Below are positions 24,524 to 34,000 of a stretch of 64,000 nt of DNA, piece by piece. Each line of letters starts with the position of its first letter. Position 1 is the first letter of the stretch. The translations under genes were made by a program, and so were the position numbers. The stretch is from Hymenobacter nivis (lineage in GTDB: Bacteria > Bacteroidota > Bacteroidia > Cytophagales > Hymenobacteraceae): contig NZ_RCYZ01000005.1 of NCBI RefSeq assembly GCF_006439025.1, forward strand, positions 310,001 to 374,000. Direction: 5' to 3'. Below the pieces are notes generated by a model. That model saw only the letters and a list, made by a program, of their open reading frames with translations. It was not told the DNA's origin and did no database searches.

Positions 24524-24898
24524 CTACTCGGCCTTTTTATCGCCGCCTTCGATGAGGCGAAGAATGTCCTGCAAATCGGCGGCGCTAATTTTCTCCTCCT
24601 TCGCAAAGAAGGATACCAGCTCCTTATAAGAGTCGCGGAAGTGCTCCTTCACCAGGGCCCCCAGCGAGCTGCGCTGGTAGTCATCGGCCGAGACCAAGGG
24701 ACTGAAGCGAAAGGAGTTGCCAAGCTTTTCGGCGTGCACGTAGCCCTTGCGCTCCAGGTTGCGCAGGGTGCTGGCCAGCGTGGTGTAGGGTGGGCGCGGG
24801 GCGGGAAGGCCGTCGAGCACGTCCTTCACGAAGGCCCCGCCGGCCAAGGGCCACAGGGCCCGCAGGGCGTCTTCTTCGGGTTGAGTGAGGCGTTCCAT
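24524..24898 (-). CDS. BlaI/MecI/CopY family repressor
   Basis: A 124-residue winged-helix repressor with a C-terminal dimerisation helix. The helix-turn-helix spans about residues 8-70 (TQPEEDALRALWPL, PPYTTLASTLRNLERKGYVH), and SAADLQDILRLIEGG is the C-terminal end. ATG 24898 is used; a TTG at 24907 is possible but overlaps the operator. Signal-driven cleavage by the M56 protein next door would relieve repression. A twin palindrome directly upstream (24907-24944) is a strong candidate for its own operator. blaI-like, M56 and plug-protein genes form one unit. Confidence 0.92.
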   Translation of the reverse strand: MERLTQPEEDALRALWPLAGGAFVKDVLDGLPAPRPPYTTLASTLRNLERKGYVHAEKLGNSFRFSPLVSADDYQRSSLGALVKEHFRDSYKELVSFFAKEEKISAADLQDILRLIEGGDKKAE

Positions 24899-24906
24899 CA
24901 GATTCA

Positions 24907-24944
24907 ATTACGATTGTTTCGTAAATCTACGAAACAATCGTAAT
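24907..24944. promoter_or_regulatory. Operator of the BlaI-type repressor, two palindromes
   Basis: A 17 bp inverted repeat (arms 24907-24923 and 24928-24944). Each arm is itself palindromic: TTACGA-N5-TCGTAA (24908-24924) and TACGA-N5-TCGTA (24928-24942), centres 19 bp apart. On the minus strand TAGATTTA (24928-24921), a near-consensus -7 box, lies between them, so a bound repressor would block the promoter. Confidence 0.75.
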
Positions 24945-24986
24945 CATGCTGCTTTCTTTCCCAAAAATTTAATTGGCGCGATAAAA

Positions 24987-25017
24987 AAAGGCCGTCTGTT
25001 GTGCACAGGCGGCCTTT
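24987..25017 (-). terminator. Rho-independent terminator of the MFS gene
   Basis: On the minus strand AAAGGCCGCCTGTG pairs with its near-complement and ends in a run of T. It separates the MFS gene from the blaI-like operon. Confidence 0.75.
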
Positions 25018-25063
25018 GGAAGGCAAAAAAATCTTCTGGGGGCCCAATTTTATTGGCCGAAAG

Positions 25064-26329
25064 CTAGTGTAGGGCGGCCACCGGGCCGGCTTCCGCCGCG
25101 GTGGCAGCCGGGTACTTGCGCAGCGTGCGCACGGCCAGCGCGGCGCTGGCCAGCGTGAGCACCGCCCCGAGCGCAAACGGGGCCCCGGGAAACTCGACCG
25201 CCGCGCCGCGCCCCGAAAAAGCGGCGAACAAGTGCGTCATAAACAAGGGCCCCACCACGCCAGTGAGGCTAATGAGGCTGGTGAGCGCCCCCTGCAATTC
25301 GCCCTGCTCGGTGGCCGGCACCTGGCCCGAAATGGTGCCCTGCAACGCCGGCCCCGCGATGCCACCCAGGCAGTAGGGCACCAGGAAGGCGAACATCATC
25401 CAGCCCCGCGACGCGAAGGCAAACAGCACAAAACCAAGCGCGTAGCACAGCAGCCCCACCACAATGGCGCGCGGGGCCCCCAGCTTCGGGATGGCCACCC
25501 GCACCAGCCCGCCCTGCACCAAGGCCGTGAACAGGCCCACCGCCCCCAGCGAGTAGCCCACCAGGTCGGTGCCCCAGCCAAACTTGTAGATGGTGTAGAA
25601 CGTCCAGATGGACTGCGTGGCCGAGCCCGCTAAGTAGATGAGCACCAGCGAGGCCACCAGCCCCAGGATGACCGGGTAGCGCCCCAGCCGCAGCAGCGAG
25701 GCCACGGGGTTGGCGCGGGACCAGGCGAAGGGCCGGCGCCGGTCGGCGGGCAGCGATTCGGGCAAAATGAAGAATCCGTAGGCGAAGTTGAGCAGGCTCA
25801 GTGCCGCTGCCGCCATGAACGGCACCCGGGGCCCCCAGGTGGCCAGCAGCCCGCCCAGCGCCGGCCCGATGATGAAGCCCACCCCGAAGGCGGCCCCCAC
25901 CAGCCCGAAGTTCTGGGCACGCTTTTCGGGCGTGCTGATGTCGGCGATGTAGGCCGTGGCCGTGGTGAAGCTGGCCCCCGTGATGCCCGCCAGCACCCGC
26001 CCCACAAACAGCCAGGCCAGCGTGGGCGCAAAGCTAAGAAACACGTAATCAAGCCCCAGTCCCAGCAGCGCGGCCAGCAGCACCGGCCGCCGCCCCAGCC
26101 GGTCGCTGAGGGCCCCCACCACCGGCGCGCACAAAAACTGGGCCCCCGCGTAGGCAAACGACAGCCATCCCGCGTACTCCGATACCTGGCTGATGCCCTC
26201 GCCCGTGAGCTGCTCGAGCAGCTTGGGCAGCACCGGGATGATGATGCCTATCCCAATGACGTCGATGAGGATGGTGACGAAAATAAAACCCAGGGCGGCG
26301 GGGCGGGGCGAAGAGTTAGGAGCGGGCAT
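25064..26329 (-). CDS. MFS transporter, TetA-like drug:H+ antiporter
   Basis: A 421-residue, 12-helix major facilitator. The start [16 protein letters not shown] at 26329 follows a perfect -7 box by 18 bp. It carries the TetA-type beginning [18 protein letters not shown], motif A between helices 2 and 3 ([14 protein letters not shown]), and motif C region ([13 protein letters not shown]) in helix 5. Expected to export a small hydrophobic compound using the proton gradient. Chromosomal relatives in this phylum are rarely tested, so tetracycline as substrate is not claimed. It stands alone. Confidence 0.9.
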   Translation of the reverse strand: MPAPNSSPRPAALGFIFVTILIDVIGIGIIIPVLPKLLEQLTGEGISQVSEYAGWLSFAYAGAQFLCAPVVGALSDRLGRRPVLLAALLGLGLDYVFLSFAPTLAWLFVGRVLAGITGASFTTATAYIADISTPEKRAQNFGLVGAAFGVGFIIGPALGGLLATWGPRVPFMAAAALSLLNFAYGFFILPESLPADRRRPFAWSRANPVASLLRLGRYPVILGLVASLVLIYLAGSATQSIWTFYTIYKFGWGTDLVGYSLGAVGLFTALVQGGLVRVAIPKLGAPRAIVVGLLCYALGFVLFAFASRGWMMFAFLVPYCLGGIAGPALQGTISGQVPATEQGELQGALTSLISLTGVVGPLFMTHLFAAFSGRGAAVEFPGAPFALGAVLTLASAALAVRTLRKYPAATAAEAGPVAALH

Positions 26330-26347
26330 AAGCGGCGGAAAGACCCG

Positions 26348-26355
26348 CAAAAGTA
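26348..26355 (-). promoter_or_regulatory. -7 box for the MFS gene
   Basis: On the minus strand TACTTTTG is a perfect TAnnTTTG, 18 bp before the ATG. Confidence 0.5.
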
Positions 26356-26460
26356 GCCGCTCTGCCCCCGCCGTTGCATTTTTTCGCGCTGATACTCACC
26401 ATTTCCGCCCGCCCGCCGCGCTATTTCCGCACTTTTTGCGGCTTTTCTTAAAATTTGTAT

Positions 26461-26468
26461 TACCTTTG
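26461..26468 (+). promoter_or_regulatory. -7 box for the initiator tRNA
   Basis: TACCTTTG is a perfect TAnnTTTG ending 12 bp before the mature tRNA. TTTG at 26435-26438 could be the -33 element, with a slightly long 22 bp gap. The box is part of a direct repeat (TTTGTATTAC twice). Confidence 0.6.
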
Positions 26469-26480
26469 TATTACAAACAG

Positions 26481-26553
<73 letters not shown>

Positions 26554-26556
26554 CAT

Positions 26557-26592
26557 AAAAGGCCGTTTTCCAACAGGAAAGCGGCCTTTTCT
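26557..26592 (+). terminator. Terminator after the tRNA
   Basis: AAAAGGCCG and its complement CGGCCTTTT around a partly paired middle, ending in T, directly behind the tRNA. Confidence 0.7.
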
Positions 26593-26657
26593 TTTGCCGC
26601 TTAGCGCAGCCGAAAGCAACGGCATTGGCCAGGCTCCCCAGGCCACGTTTGCTTTCG

Positions 26658-26719
26658 GCGCCAAATCAAAAAAGGCCGGGGCCCCCAATTGGGAACCCCG
26701 GCCTTTTTTGATTTGGCGC
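26658..26719. terminator. Long bidirectional terminator
   Basis: Perfect 24 bp arms (26658-26681, 26696-26719) with an internal run of T on each strand. It ends the SDR gene from the right and backs up the tRNA terminator from the left. A second inverted repeat (GCCGAAAGC and complement, 26609-26658) adjoins it. Confidence 0.75.
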
Positions 26720-26728
26720 TTGGCTGCG

Positions 26729-27445
26729 CTACGGGTTGGTGCTCCACATGCCGGCTTCCTTGATGAAGATGCGGCGGTTGAGCTTGAGCTGGGCCACCAT
26801 AAACTCGGCCAAGTCCTCGGGCTGCATCACTTTGTCGGGGTTGCCATCAGTGAGGTTGTTGCCCATGGCCAGTTCCGTGGCCACCGTGCTCGGGGTGAGG
26901 GCCGACACGCGGATGTTCTGCTTGCGCACCTCCTGCATCAACGATTCGGTGAGGCCCATGAGGGCAAACTTGCTGGCGCTGTAGGCACTACTGCCCGCCG
27001 AGGCGCGCAGCCCCGACGTGGAGGCCACGTTGATGATGTCGCCGGTTTCGCGCTCGATCATGCTGGGCAGCACGGCGCGCGTCACGTAGTACACGCCCAG
27101 CAGGTTTACCTGGATAATGTGCTCCCAGTCGGCCGGCTCCATCTCAAGGAACTTGGCGAAGGTGCCAATGCCGGCGTTGTTGATCAGGATGTCGATGGGC
27201 CCCAGGGCTTGCTGGATGTGGGCCACGGCGGCCTCCACGGCGGCGCGGTCGGCCACGTCGGCGGCGGCCACAGCGGTTTTTACGCCCAGGGCTTGCAGCT
27301 CTTTAGCTACTTCCTGGAGCTGGCTTTCGGTGCGGGCCAGCAGGCCCACGTGCACGCCTTCGTGGGCCAGGGCCAGGGCCGTGGCGCGGCCGATGCCTTT
27401 GCCGGCGCCGGTCACCAGGGCAATTTTTCCTTTGAGGGATTCCAT
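26729..27445 (-). CDS. SDR family oxidoreductase, FabG-like
   Basis: A 238-residue classical short-chain dehydrogenase. TGAGKGIG is the nucleotide-binding Gly motif (residues 12-19), NNAG follows near 88, and the catalytic set is Ser (NVASTSG), Tyr and Lys in YSASK (about 154-158). It resembles 3-ketoacyl-ACP reductases, but there is no fatty acid gene nearby, so it may be a general ketone reductase. Start ATG at 27445. Monocistronic, ending at a strong terminator and divergent from the HAD gene at 27561. Confidence 0.9.
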   Translation of the reverse strand: MESLKGKIALVTGAGKGIGRATALALAHEGVHVGLLARTESQLQEVAKELQALGVKTAVAAADVADRAAVEAAVAHIQQALGPIDILINNAGIGTFAKFLEMEPADWEHIIQVNLLGVYYVTRAVLPSMIERETGDIINVASTSGLRASAGSSAYSASKFALMGLTESLMQEVRKQNIRVSALTPSTVATELAMGNNLTDGNPDKVMQPEDLAEFMVAQLKLNRRIFIKEAGMWSTNP

Positions 27446-27560
27446 GTTTTTGTTCGTTTGGTGGGGCTCCGTATAACCGCGGGGGCCCCCGGGGGTTTCA
27501 GTGCCTCACCTTTGGCGCGCTGGGGCCCCACCGGGGCCGGCGCGTGCTTTTCTTTGCCGC

Positions 27561-28232
27561 ATGCCCTACACCACGCTACTTTTCGACTACGACGGCACCC
27601 TGTGCGACACCCGCCAGGCCATTTACCACAGCCTCCAGCAAGTATTCCGCCTGCACCGCGCCCCGGTGCCCACCAAGGCCGCCCTCGACGAGGTGGTGAC
27701 GCTGGGCCTGCCCACCCTCGAAATTCTGCGCCTGCTGCACCCCGCTGGTACCGACGCCGACGTGGCGGCCTGGGTGCCCGCCTACCGTGCCATTTACGCC
27801 GCTGAGGGCGAGCCGCTGGTGCAGCCCTTCGCCGGGGCCCCCGAAGTGCTGGCCGAGCTGCAAGCCGCCGGCTACGGCCTGGCCTACGTCAGCAACAAAA
27901 ACATCGTCACGCTGGGCACGTCGCTCGACCGGCTCGACCTGCGCCGCTACGCCTCGCTCATCGTGGGCGAGGGCAGCTTCCCCGACCGGGCCCTAGCCCT
28001 GAAGCCGGCCCCCGACATGTTTTACGCAGTGGTGCAGCCGCACTTCGAGGGCACGCCCGCCGCCGACATGCTGATGATCGGCGACACGCCCTCCGACCTG
28101 CTCTTTGCCCGCAGCGCCGGCCTGCCCGCCTGCTGGGCCGCCTACGGCTTCGGCGACGCCGTTACCTGCATGGCCCTGGGGCCCCAGCACCACATCAACG
28201 ACGTGCGCGACGTGCTGGATTTGGTGGGGTAA
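27561..28232 (+). CDS. HAD-IA hydrolase, phosphoglycolate phosphatase-like
   Basis: A 223-residue phosphatase. Motif I is LFDYDGTLCDTR (nucleophile Asp in FDYDGT), motif II YVSNKN, motif III Lys in LALKPAPDM, and motif IV MIGDTPSDLLFA. The helical cap lies between motifs I and II as in subclass IA. The start MPYTTLLFDYDG at 27561 is the usual one; upstream residues in the frame are not conserved-looking. It should dephosphorylate a small phosphorylated metabolite, such as phosphoglycolate, in the cytoplasm. It is the last native gene before the AT-rich segment. Confidence 0.88.
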   Translation: MPYTTLLFDYDGTLCDTRQAIYHSLQQVFRLHRAPVPTKAALDEVVTLGLPTLEILRLLHPAGTDADVAAWVPAYRAIYAAEGEPLVQPFAGAPEVLAELQAAGYGLAYVSNKNIVTLGTSLDRLDLRRYASLIVGEGSFPDRALALKPAPDMFYAVVQPHFEGTPAADMLMIGDTPSDLLFARSAGLPACWAAYGFGDAVTCMALGPQHHINDVRDVLDLVG

Positions 28233-28347
28233 GCTTACCTAACGAAATTAAGTTGGTACGTCCGCTATTGGAATGTCAATACAAAATTGCATCACATCAT
28301 TTACCATCGAGGATTTTCTCAATACGAAGAATAATCTGCTCTGAAAA

Positions 28348-29508
28348 TTGAAGACTTTACTACATAAAAAGCTCGACAGAATTTCCGATATATGGAACAA
28401 TTATATTTGGGAATACAAATTTTGTAACTCCAGAATAAAATTTACATTAGATGTTCGGTCTAATTATTTTGGTGATATCTTAAGATATTTTTCAGACACT
28501 TTAGAACTTATTTATAACGAAAATAAATCTGAATCTTTTTCCATTAATTTAGAATCTGCAATAGGTTTTTTACAATCAATATACGTTCAACAAGATTTTA
28601 CTGAAGAACTCCTACATATATTCAAATGCAATATTAATAAAGGATATTTAAAATTGGATATCAATTATTCGTTAAATAGAGATATAAGAAATGAATTGAT
28701 TGGTCATCCCATCAGAAAGAAAACAACAAATAACAATACTCAACTTTTATCTTCAGCAATCTTCAGCAACTCTATTAATTCTAGCTCAATTGCTTATATC
28801 AGGTATCACAAGGACACAAATTATGAATTTGAGGAAGTTATTCATCATAAATACGATATAAGAAATAGACATGAAATTTTTCTTAACATTTATCTTGACA
28901 AAATAATAGATAAATTAAAAAATATTTTGAATCAATTTAAATCAAAAATAGAAGAAATAGAAAGTGTTATTAAAAATGCTTCGTTTAGTAGCATATTAAA
29001 TATTGTCAACAATAGTTTTGAGAACATTATTAAAACAAATTATTTATATGATAAAGACAGCTTATTGTGCGCTTATGAATTAGAAAATACAAGCCCTAGA
29101 TATAAAAATCTCGTTGATATTTTTATTAACGACTTAAAATTATTTATTCAGGAAACAAAACAAAGTATAAATGAACAACTATCCGATAAAGATCACACAA
29201 ATATTAATTATCATTCAACAGATAACGTTCCTTATAAAATAGTATTCGATAAGAAAAGGAAGAAATCGAATAATATCAAGCCAATTACATTTGATTACGA
29301 ATTAGAAAAGTTAATTGAAAACAAGGGGTTTCACGAATTCAAATTAATTAGCTCTATTTTAAAAGAAAAATTCCTTGATAATGAGATAGTATTAAATGAA
29401 ATAGATAATATGGAAAGAAATTTAAGTAATAAGTTCGAATATTATTGTTCCTATTATTACATAGACACCTTGTTATCCAGTAGCAAAAGAACTAATAATC
29501 AGAATTAA
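28348..29508 (+). CDS. AT-rich gene, unknown protein with HEPN-like motif
   Basis: A 386-residue frame at about one fifth GC in two 60 bp stretches I counted, against roughly two thirds around it. Not recognised as a named family. It is rich in Ile, Asn and Lys, largely helical, without signal or membrane segments. The segment DIRNELIGHPI (Arg114 to His120) fits the RxxxxxH motif of HEPN ribonuclease domains, seen in many toxins and abortive-infection proteins; that is a hint, not proof. The only usable start is a TTG. The same frame is open upstream from an ATG at 28273, broken by one TGA at 28342-28344, so the gene may have lost its N-terminus. Its stop is inside a terminator stem. Probably acquired by transfer. 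Confidence 0.7.
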   Translation: MKTLLHKKLDRISDIWNNYIWEYKFCNSRIKFTLDVRSNYFGDILRYFSDTLELIYNENKSESFSINLESAIGFLQSIYVQQDFTEELLHIFKCNINKGYLKLDINYSLNRDIRNELIGHPIRKKTTNNNTQLLSSAIFSNSINSSSIAYIRYHKDTNYEFEEVIHHKYDIRNRHEIFLNIYLDKIIDKLKNILNQFKSKIEEIESVIKNASFSSILNIVNNSFENIIKTNYLYDKDSLLCAYELENTSPRYKNLVDIFINDLKLFIQETKQSINEQLSDKDHTNINYHSTDNVPYKIVFDKKRKKSNNIKPITFDYELEKLIENKGFHEFKLISSILKEKFLDNEIVLNEIDNMERNLSNKFEYYCSYYYIDTLLSSSKRTNNQN

Positions 29509-29566
29509 TTAAAATAGAGGGGCCCCGGAAGCAATTGCTGCCGGGGCCCCTCTATTTTAATTAATT
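29503..29566. terminator. Bidirectional terminator, 64 bp palindrome
   Basis: A near-perfect palindrome centred on GCAATTGC with GGGGCCCC in each arm and AATTAATTAAAATAGA at each end. It separates the AT-rich gene from convergent gltD and overlaps the stop codon of the former. Confidence 0.85.
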
Positions 29567-29576
29567 CCTGCCCACC

Positions 29577-31046
29577 TTACGCGAACATGCCCACGGCATT
29601 CTTACTCGGTAGCGCCGTCTGCCCCGTGAGAAACACGTCGATTTGGCGGGCGGCTTCGCGGCCTTCTGAAATGGCCCAGACCACCAGCGACTGGCCGCGG
29701 CGCATGTCGCCAGCCACGAACACGCTGGGCACGCTGGTTTGGTAGGTGGTTTCGGGGGCTTGCACGAGGCCGTTGGCGTCCACGGCCACGCCCAGCTGGG
29801 CCAGCAGGCCCTCGTAAGGGTTGGCCTGGAAGCCCATTGCCAGCAGCACCAGTTCGCAGGGAATTTCGCGGGTCGAATTCGGAACTTCTTCCGACTTGAG
29901 GCGGCGGCCCATAGCGTCGGTTTCCCAGGTCACGTCGCTCACCTGCAGGGCCCTGACGTGGCCGTGCTCGTCGCCCAAAAACGCCTTGGTGTGGATGCCC
30001 CAGTAGCGTTGGCAGCCTTCTTCGTGCGAGCTGCTGGTGCGGAACACCGTGGGGTAGTGCGGCCAGGGCGTGTGGGCCGGCCGCTCATTGGAAGGCTGGT
30101 TCATGAGGGCGAACTGGGCCACGGCGGTGGCCTGCTGGCGGTTGGCGGTGCCCACGCAGTCGGAACCCGTGTCGCCGCTGCCGATGACAACCACGTGTTT
30201 ATCAGTGGCCAGGATGTCGGGGCCCTGCACGGGGATGTTGCTCACGCGGCGGTTTTGCTGGCCCAGGTAGTCCATGGCGTAGTGGATGCCGGCCAGCTCG
30301 CGGCCGGGCAGGGGCAGGTCGCGCGGGGCGATGGCGCCGCCGGCCAGCACCACGGCGTCGAAGGTGCGCTGGAGCTCGGCGGCGGGCAAGTCGCGGCCGA
30401 TTTCGGTGTTGCAGCGGAACACGATGCCGTCCTTTTCCATCAGCTCGATGCGGCGGTCAATCACCCATTTTTCCAGCTTGAAATCGGGCACGCCGTAGCG
30501 CAGCAGGCCCCCGGGCTGCTCGTCGCGCTCGAACACCGTGACCGTGTGGCCAGCCTTGGCCAGCTGCGCGGCCACCGCCAGCCCGGCGGGCCCCGAGCCC
30601 ACCACGGCCACCGTTTTGCCGGTTTTTAGCACCGGCGCCGTGGGGTGCACGTAGCCTTTCTCAAAGGCAATTTCGATGATGTGCTTCTCGATTTCCTCGA
30701 TGGCCACCGCCGTGCTGTGGATGCTCAGCACGCAGGCCGACTCGCACGGGGCGGGGCAAATGCGGCCCGTGAACTCGGGGAAGTTGTTGGTAGTGGTGAG
30801 GATTTGGTAGGCGTCCTCCCAATCTTGCCGGTACACGGCCTCGTTGAACTCGGGGATGATGTTGCCCAGCGGGCAGCCCGAGTGGCAAAACGGGATGCCG
30901 CAGTTCATGCACCGGGCCGCCTGCTGGTGCAGCGCCTCGGGCGGGTACAGGCCGATGAACTCCTGGTAGTTGGTGGTGCGCACCTGCGGGGCCTCCTTGG
31001 CGGGCAGCGCGCGCTCGAATTGCTTGAAACCGGTGATGTTGCCCAT
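29577..31046 (-). CDS. gltD: Glutamate synthase small subunit
   Basis: A 489-residue FAD/NAD(P)H subunit that feeds electrons to GltB. The N-terminal iron-sulfur region shows [17 protein letters not shown] and CPAPCESAC for two 4Fe-4S clusters. The FAD Rossmann motif [16 protein letters not shown] is near residue 150, and the NAD(P) motif [12 protein letters not shown] near 290. [18 protein letters not shown] near the end completes the FAD site. It lies 27 bp after gltB on the same strand; together they form glutamate from glutamine and 2-oxoglutarate. Cytoplasmic. Confidence 0.96.
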   Translation of the reverse strand: MGNITGFKQFERALPAKEAPQVRTTNYQEFIGLYPPEALHQQAARCMNCGIPFCHSGCPLGNIIPEFNEAVYRQDWEDAYQILTTTNNFPEFTGRICPAPCESACVLSIHSTAVAIEEIEKHIIEIAFEKGYVHPTAPVLKTGKTVAVVGSGPAGLAVAAQLAKAGHTVTVFERDEQPGGLLRYGVPDFKLEKWVIDRRIELMEKDGIVFRCNTEIGRDLPAAELQRTFDAVVLAGGAIAPRDLPLPGRELAGIHYAMDYLGQQNRRVSNIPVQGPDILATDKHVVVIGSGDTGSDCVGTANRQQATAVAQFALMNQPSNERPAHTPWPHYPTVFRTSSSHEEGCQRYWGIHTKAFLGDEHGHVRALQVSDVTWETDAMGRRLKSEEVPNSTREIPCELVLLAMGFQANPYEGLLAQLGVAVDANGLVQAPETTYQTSVPSVFVAGDMRRGQSLVVWAISEGREAARQIDVFLTGQTALPSKNAVGMFA

Positions 31047-31073
31047 TGCGGGAAATAATTAGCAAGTAATGAG

Positions 31074-34000
31074 TTAGCGCGCGGCTTGCAGCTGCGCTTT
31101 TTGCAGCACCTTTTTGTATTCCGAGGGGAACACCTTCACGAAGCGGCCGGTTTCTTCGGGCCAGTTGGCGAGCAGGAAGGCGGCTTTGTCGCTGCCGGTC
31201 AGCTCGTGGTGGCGGCGCAGCAGGGCCTGGATTTCGTCTTCGTCGACGGCCGTGAGGCCTTCCAATTCCACCATTTCGAGGTTGCAGTTTTCGGGAAACG
31301 TGCCGTCGGGGTCGTAAATCCAGGCGATGCCGCCGCTCATGCCGGCGGCGAAGTTGCGCCCGGTTTGGCCCAGGATGAGGGCCCGGCCGCCGGTCATGTA
31401 TTCGCAGCCGTGGTCGCCCACGCCCTCCACCACGGCCGTGGCGCCCGAGTTGCGCACCGCAAACCGCTCGCCGGCCTGCCCGCGGGCAAACAGGGCCCCG
31501 GAGGTGGCGCCGTACAGCGCCACGTTGCCGATGATGATGTTGTTTTCAGGCACCAGCGTACTTTCCGGGGCTGGGAAAATGGCGAGTTGGGCCCCCGAGA
31601 GGCCCTTGCCCACGTAGTCGTTGGCTTCGCCGGCTAGGCTGAAGGCCAGGCCTTTGGCTGCAAATGCGCCGAAGCTCTGGCCCGCCGAGCCCTTGAAGCG
31701 GAACTGGATGGTGCCGTCGGGCAGGCCGGCGGCGTGGTAGCGCTTCGTGATTTCGTTGGAGAGCAGCGTGCCGAGCGTGCGGTCGGTGTTGCGCACGTCG
31801 AAGGCGCCCGTCACCGGCGTTTGGTGGTCCAGCGCGGGCTGGGCGTGGGCCAGCAGCTGCCAGTCGAGGATGTCGGCGAGGCCGTGGTCCTGGTCTTCAC
31901 TCTTGAAGAGCGTGGCCCCGGTGGGGTTGGGGGCCGGGTAGAGCACGCCGCTCAGGTCCACCTGCCGGGCCTTCCAGTGGCTGACGCCGGCCTTGCGCTT
32001 GAGGAACTGCGAGCGGCCCACCATCTCGTTCACGGTGCGGAAGCCCAGCGAGGCCATGATTTCGCGCAGCTCCTCGGCCAGGAAGCGGAACAAGTTGACG
32101 ATGTGCTCGGGCTGGCCGGTGAAGAGCTTGCGCAGCTCAGGGTCTTGGGTGGCCACGCCCACGGGGCAGGTGTTGAGGTGGCACTTGCGCATCATCACGC
32201 AGCCCCCGGCGATGAGGGCGGCGGTGGCCACGCCCCACTCCTCGGCCCCCAGCAGGGCGGCCACGGCCAGGTCGCGGCCGGTTTTGAGCTGGCCGTCGGC
32301 TTGCAGCACCACGCGGCTGCGCAGCTGGTTGCGCACCAGCGTTTGGTGGGCTTCGGCCAGGCCCAGCTCCCAGGGCAGGCCCGCGTGGCGGATGCTGCTG
32401 AGCGGCGAGGCCCCCGTGCCGCCGTCGTAGCCCGAAATCAGGATGACGTCGGCGTGGGCCTTGGCCACACCGGCCGCAATGGTGCCCACGCCGGCCTTCG
32501 ATACCAGCTTCACGTTGATGCGGGCGGCGCGGTTGGCGTTTTTCAGGTCGAAGATGAGCTGCGCCAGGTCTTCGATGGAGTAGATGTCGTGGTGGGGCGG
32601 CGGCGAAATCAGGCCCACGCCGGGCGTGGCGTGGCGCACCTTGGCAATCCATTCATCTACTTTATGGCCAGGCAATTGGCCGCCCTCGCCGGGCTTGGCG
32701 CCCTGGGCCATCTTGATTTGCAGCTCGTCGGCATTCGTCAGGTAGTGGGCCGTGACGCCGAAGCGGGCCGAGGCAATTTGCTTGATGGCCGAGCGCATGG
32801 AGTCGCCGTTTTCCATCACCTCGAAGCGCATGGGGTCCTCGCCGCCCTCGCCGGTGTTGCTCTTGCCGCCGATGCGGTTCATGGCGATGGCCAGGGTGCT
32901 GTGCGCCTCGTGCGAAATGGAGCCGAACGACATGGCCCCGGTGGCAAAGCGCTTCATAATCAGCTCGGCCGGCTCCACTTCCTCCAGGGCAATGGCCTCG
33001 CGGTGCTGGGCAAAGTCGAGCAGGCCGCGGATGCTGAAGGCCTGGCTGGGGTGCTCGTTCAGCAGCTTGGCGTAGCGCTGGTAGGTGGCGTAGTTGTTGG
33101 TGCGGGTGGCGAGCTGCAGCAAGTGCACCGTTTCGGGGTTGAACATGTGCGCCTCGCCGCGCCGCCGCCACTGGTAAAAGCCGCCGTCGCCGAGCACTTC
33201 GGCCTCGGGCGGCGTGTTGCTGCGGAAGCCCTGAAAGTGCTTGTAGAGCGTTTCGCGGGCAATTTCGTCGAGCCCCAGGCCCCCAATGCGCGTCACGGCC
33301 CCGGTGAAGTAGCGGTCCACCACCTCCTGGTTGAGGCCCAAAATCTCGAACACCTGGGCCCCATGGTACGAGAGCAGGGTGGAAATCCCCATCTTGGAGA
33401 AAATCTTCAGCAGGCCGTCGTTCACGGCCTTCACGTAGTTTTTCAGCAGTTGGGGGCCCTCCAGGCGGGTTTCGAGGCGGCCCTCTAGGTGCGTGGTGTT
33501 AATGGTGGCCAGCGCCAGGTAGGGGTTCACGGCGGTGGCCCCGAAGGCCAGCAAGCAGGCAAAGTGGTGCACTTCCCACACGTCGCCGGCCTCCACCACC
33601 AGGCCCACCGAGCCGCGCCGGCTGAGGCGAATGAGGTGGTGGTGCACCGCCGACACGGCCAGCAGCGACGGGATGGGCGCGTGCTCGGAGTCCAGGGCCC
33701 TATCCGAGAGAATCAGCACCTCAAACCCGTCGTTCACGGCGTCCTCCGCGTAGCGGCAGAGGCGGGCCAGGCCGGCTTCGAGCGAGCCGGGCAGCCCATC
33801 GGCCTTGAAGTAGGTCTGAAGCGTTTTGGCGTGGAACAAGCCGGTGTCGATGCTGCGCAGCTTTTCGAGCTGGTGGTTGACGAGAATGGGGTGGCTCAGG
33901 GCCACGCAGTGCCCGTGCATCTTGTCCTCGTCGAGGATGTTGCCGTTGTTGCCGATGAAGGTGGCCAGGCTCATCACCAGCCGCTCGCGGATGGGGTCGA

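Noticed and set aside
25064..26329. Calling the MFS gene tetracycline resistance
   Set aside because: Motifs are shared by many drug:H+ antiporters; there is no TetR gene or mobile context.
28233..29508. Insertion sequence around the AT-rich gene
   Set aside because: No transposase, no terminal inverted repeats and no target duplication were found at its flanks; the palindrome at 29503 is a terminator.
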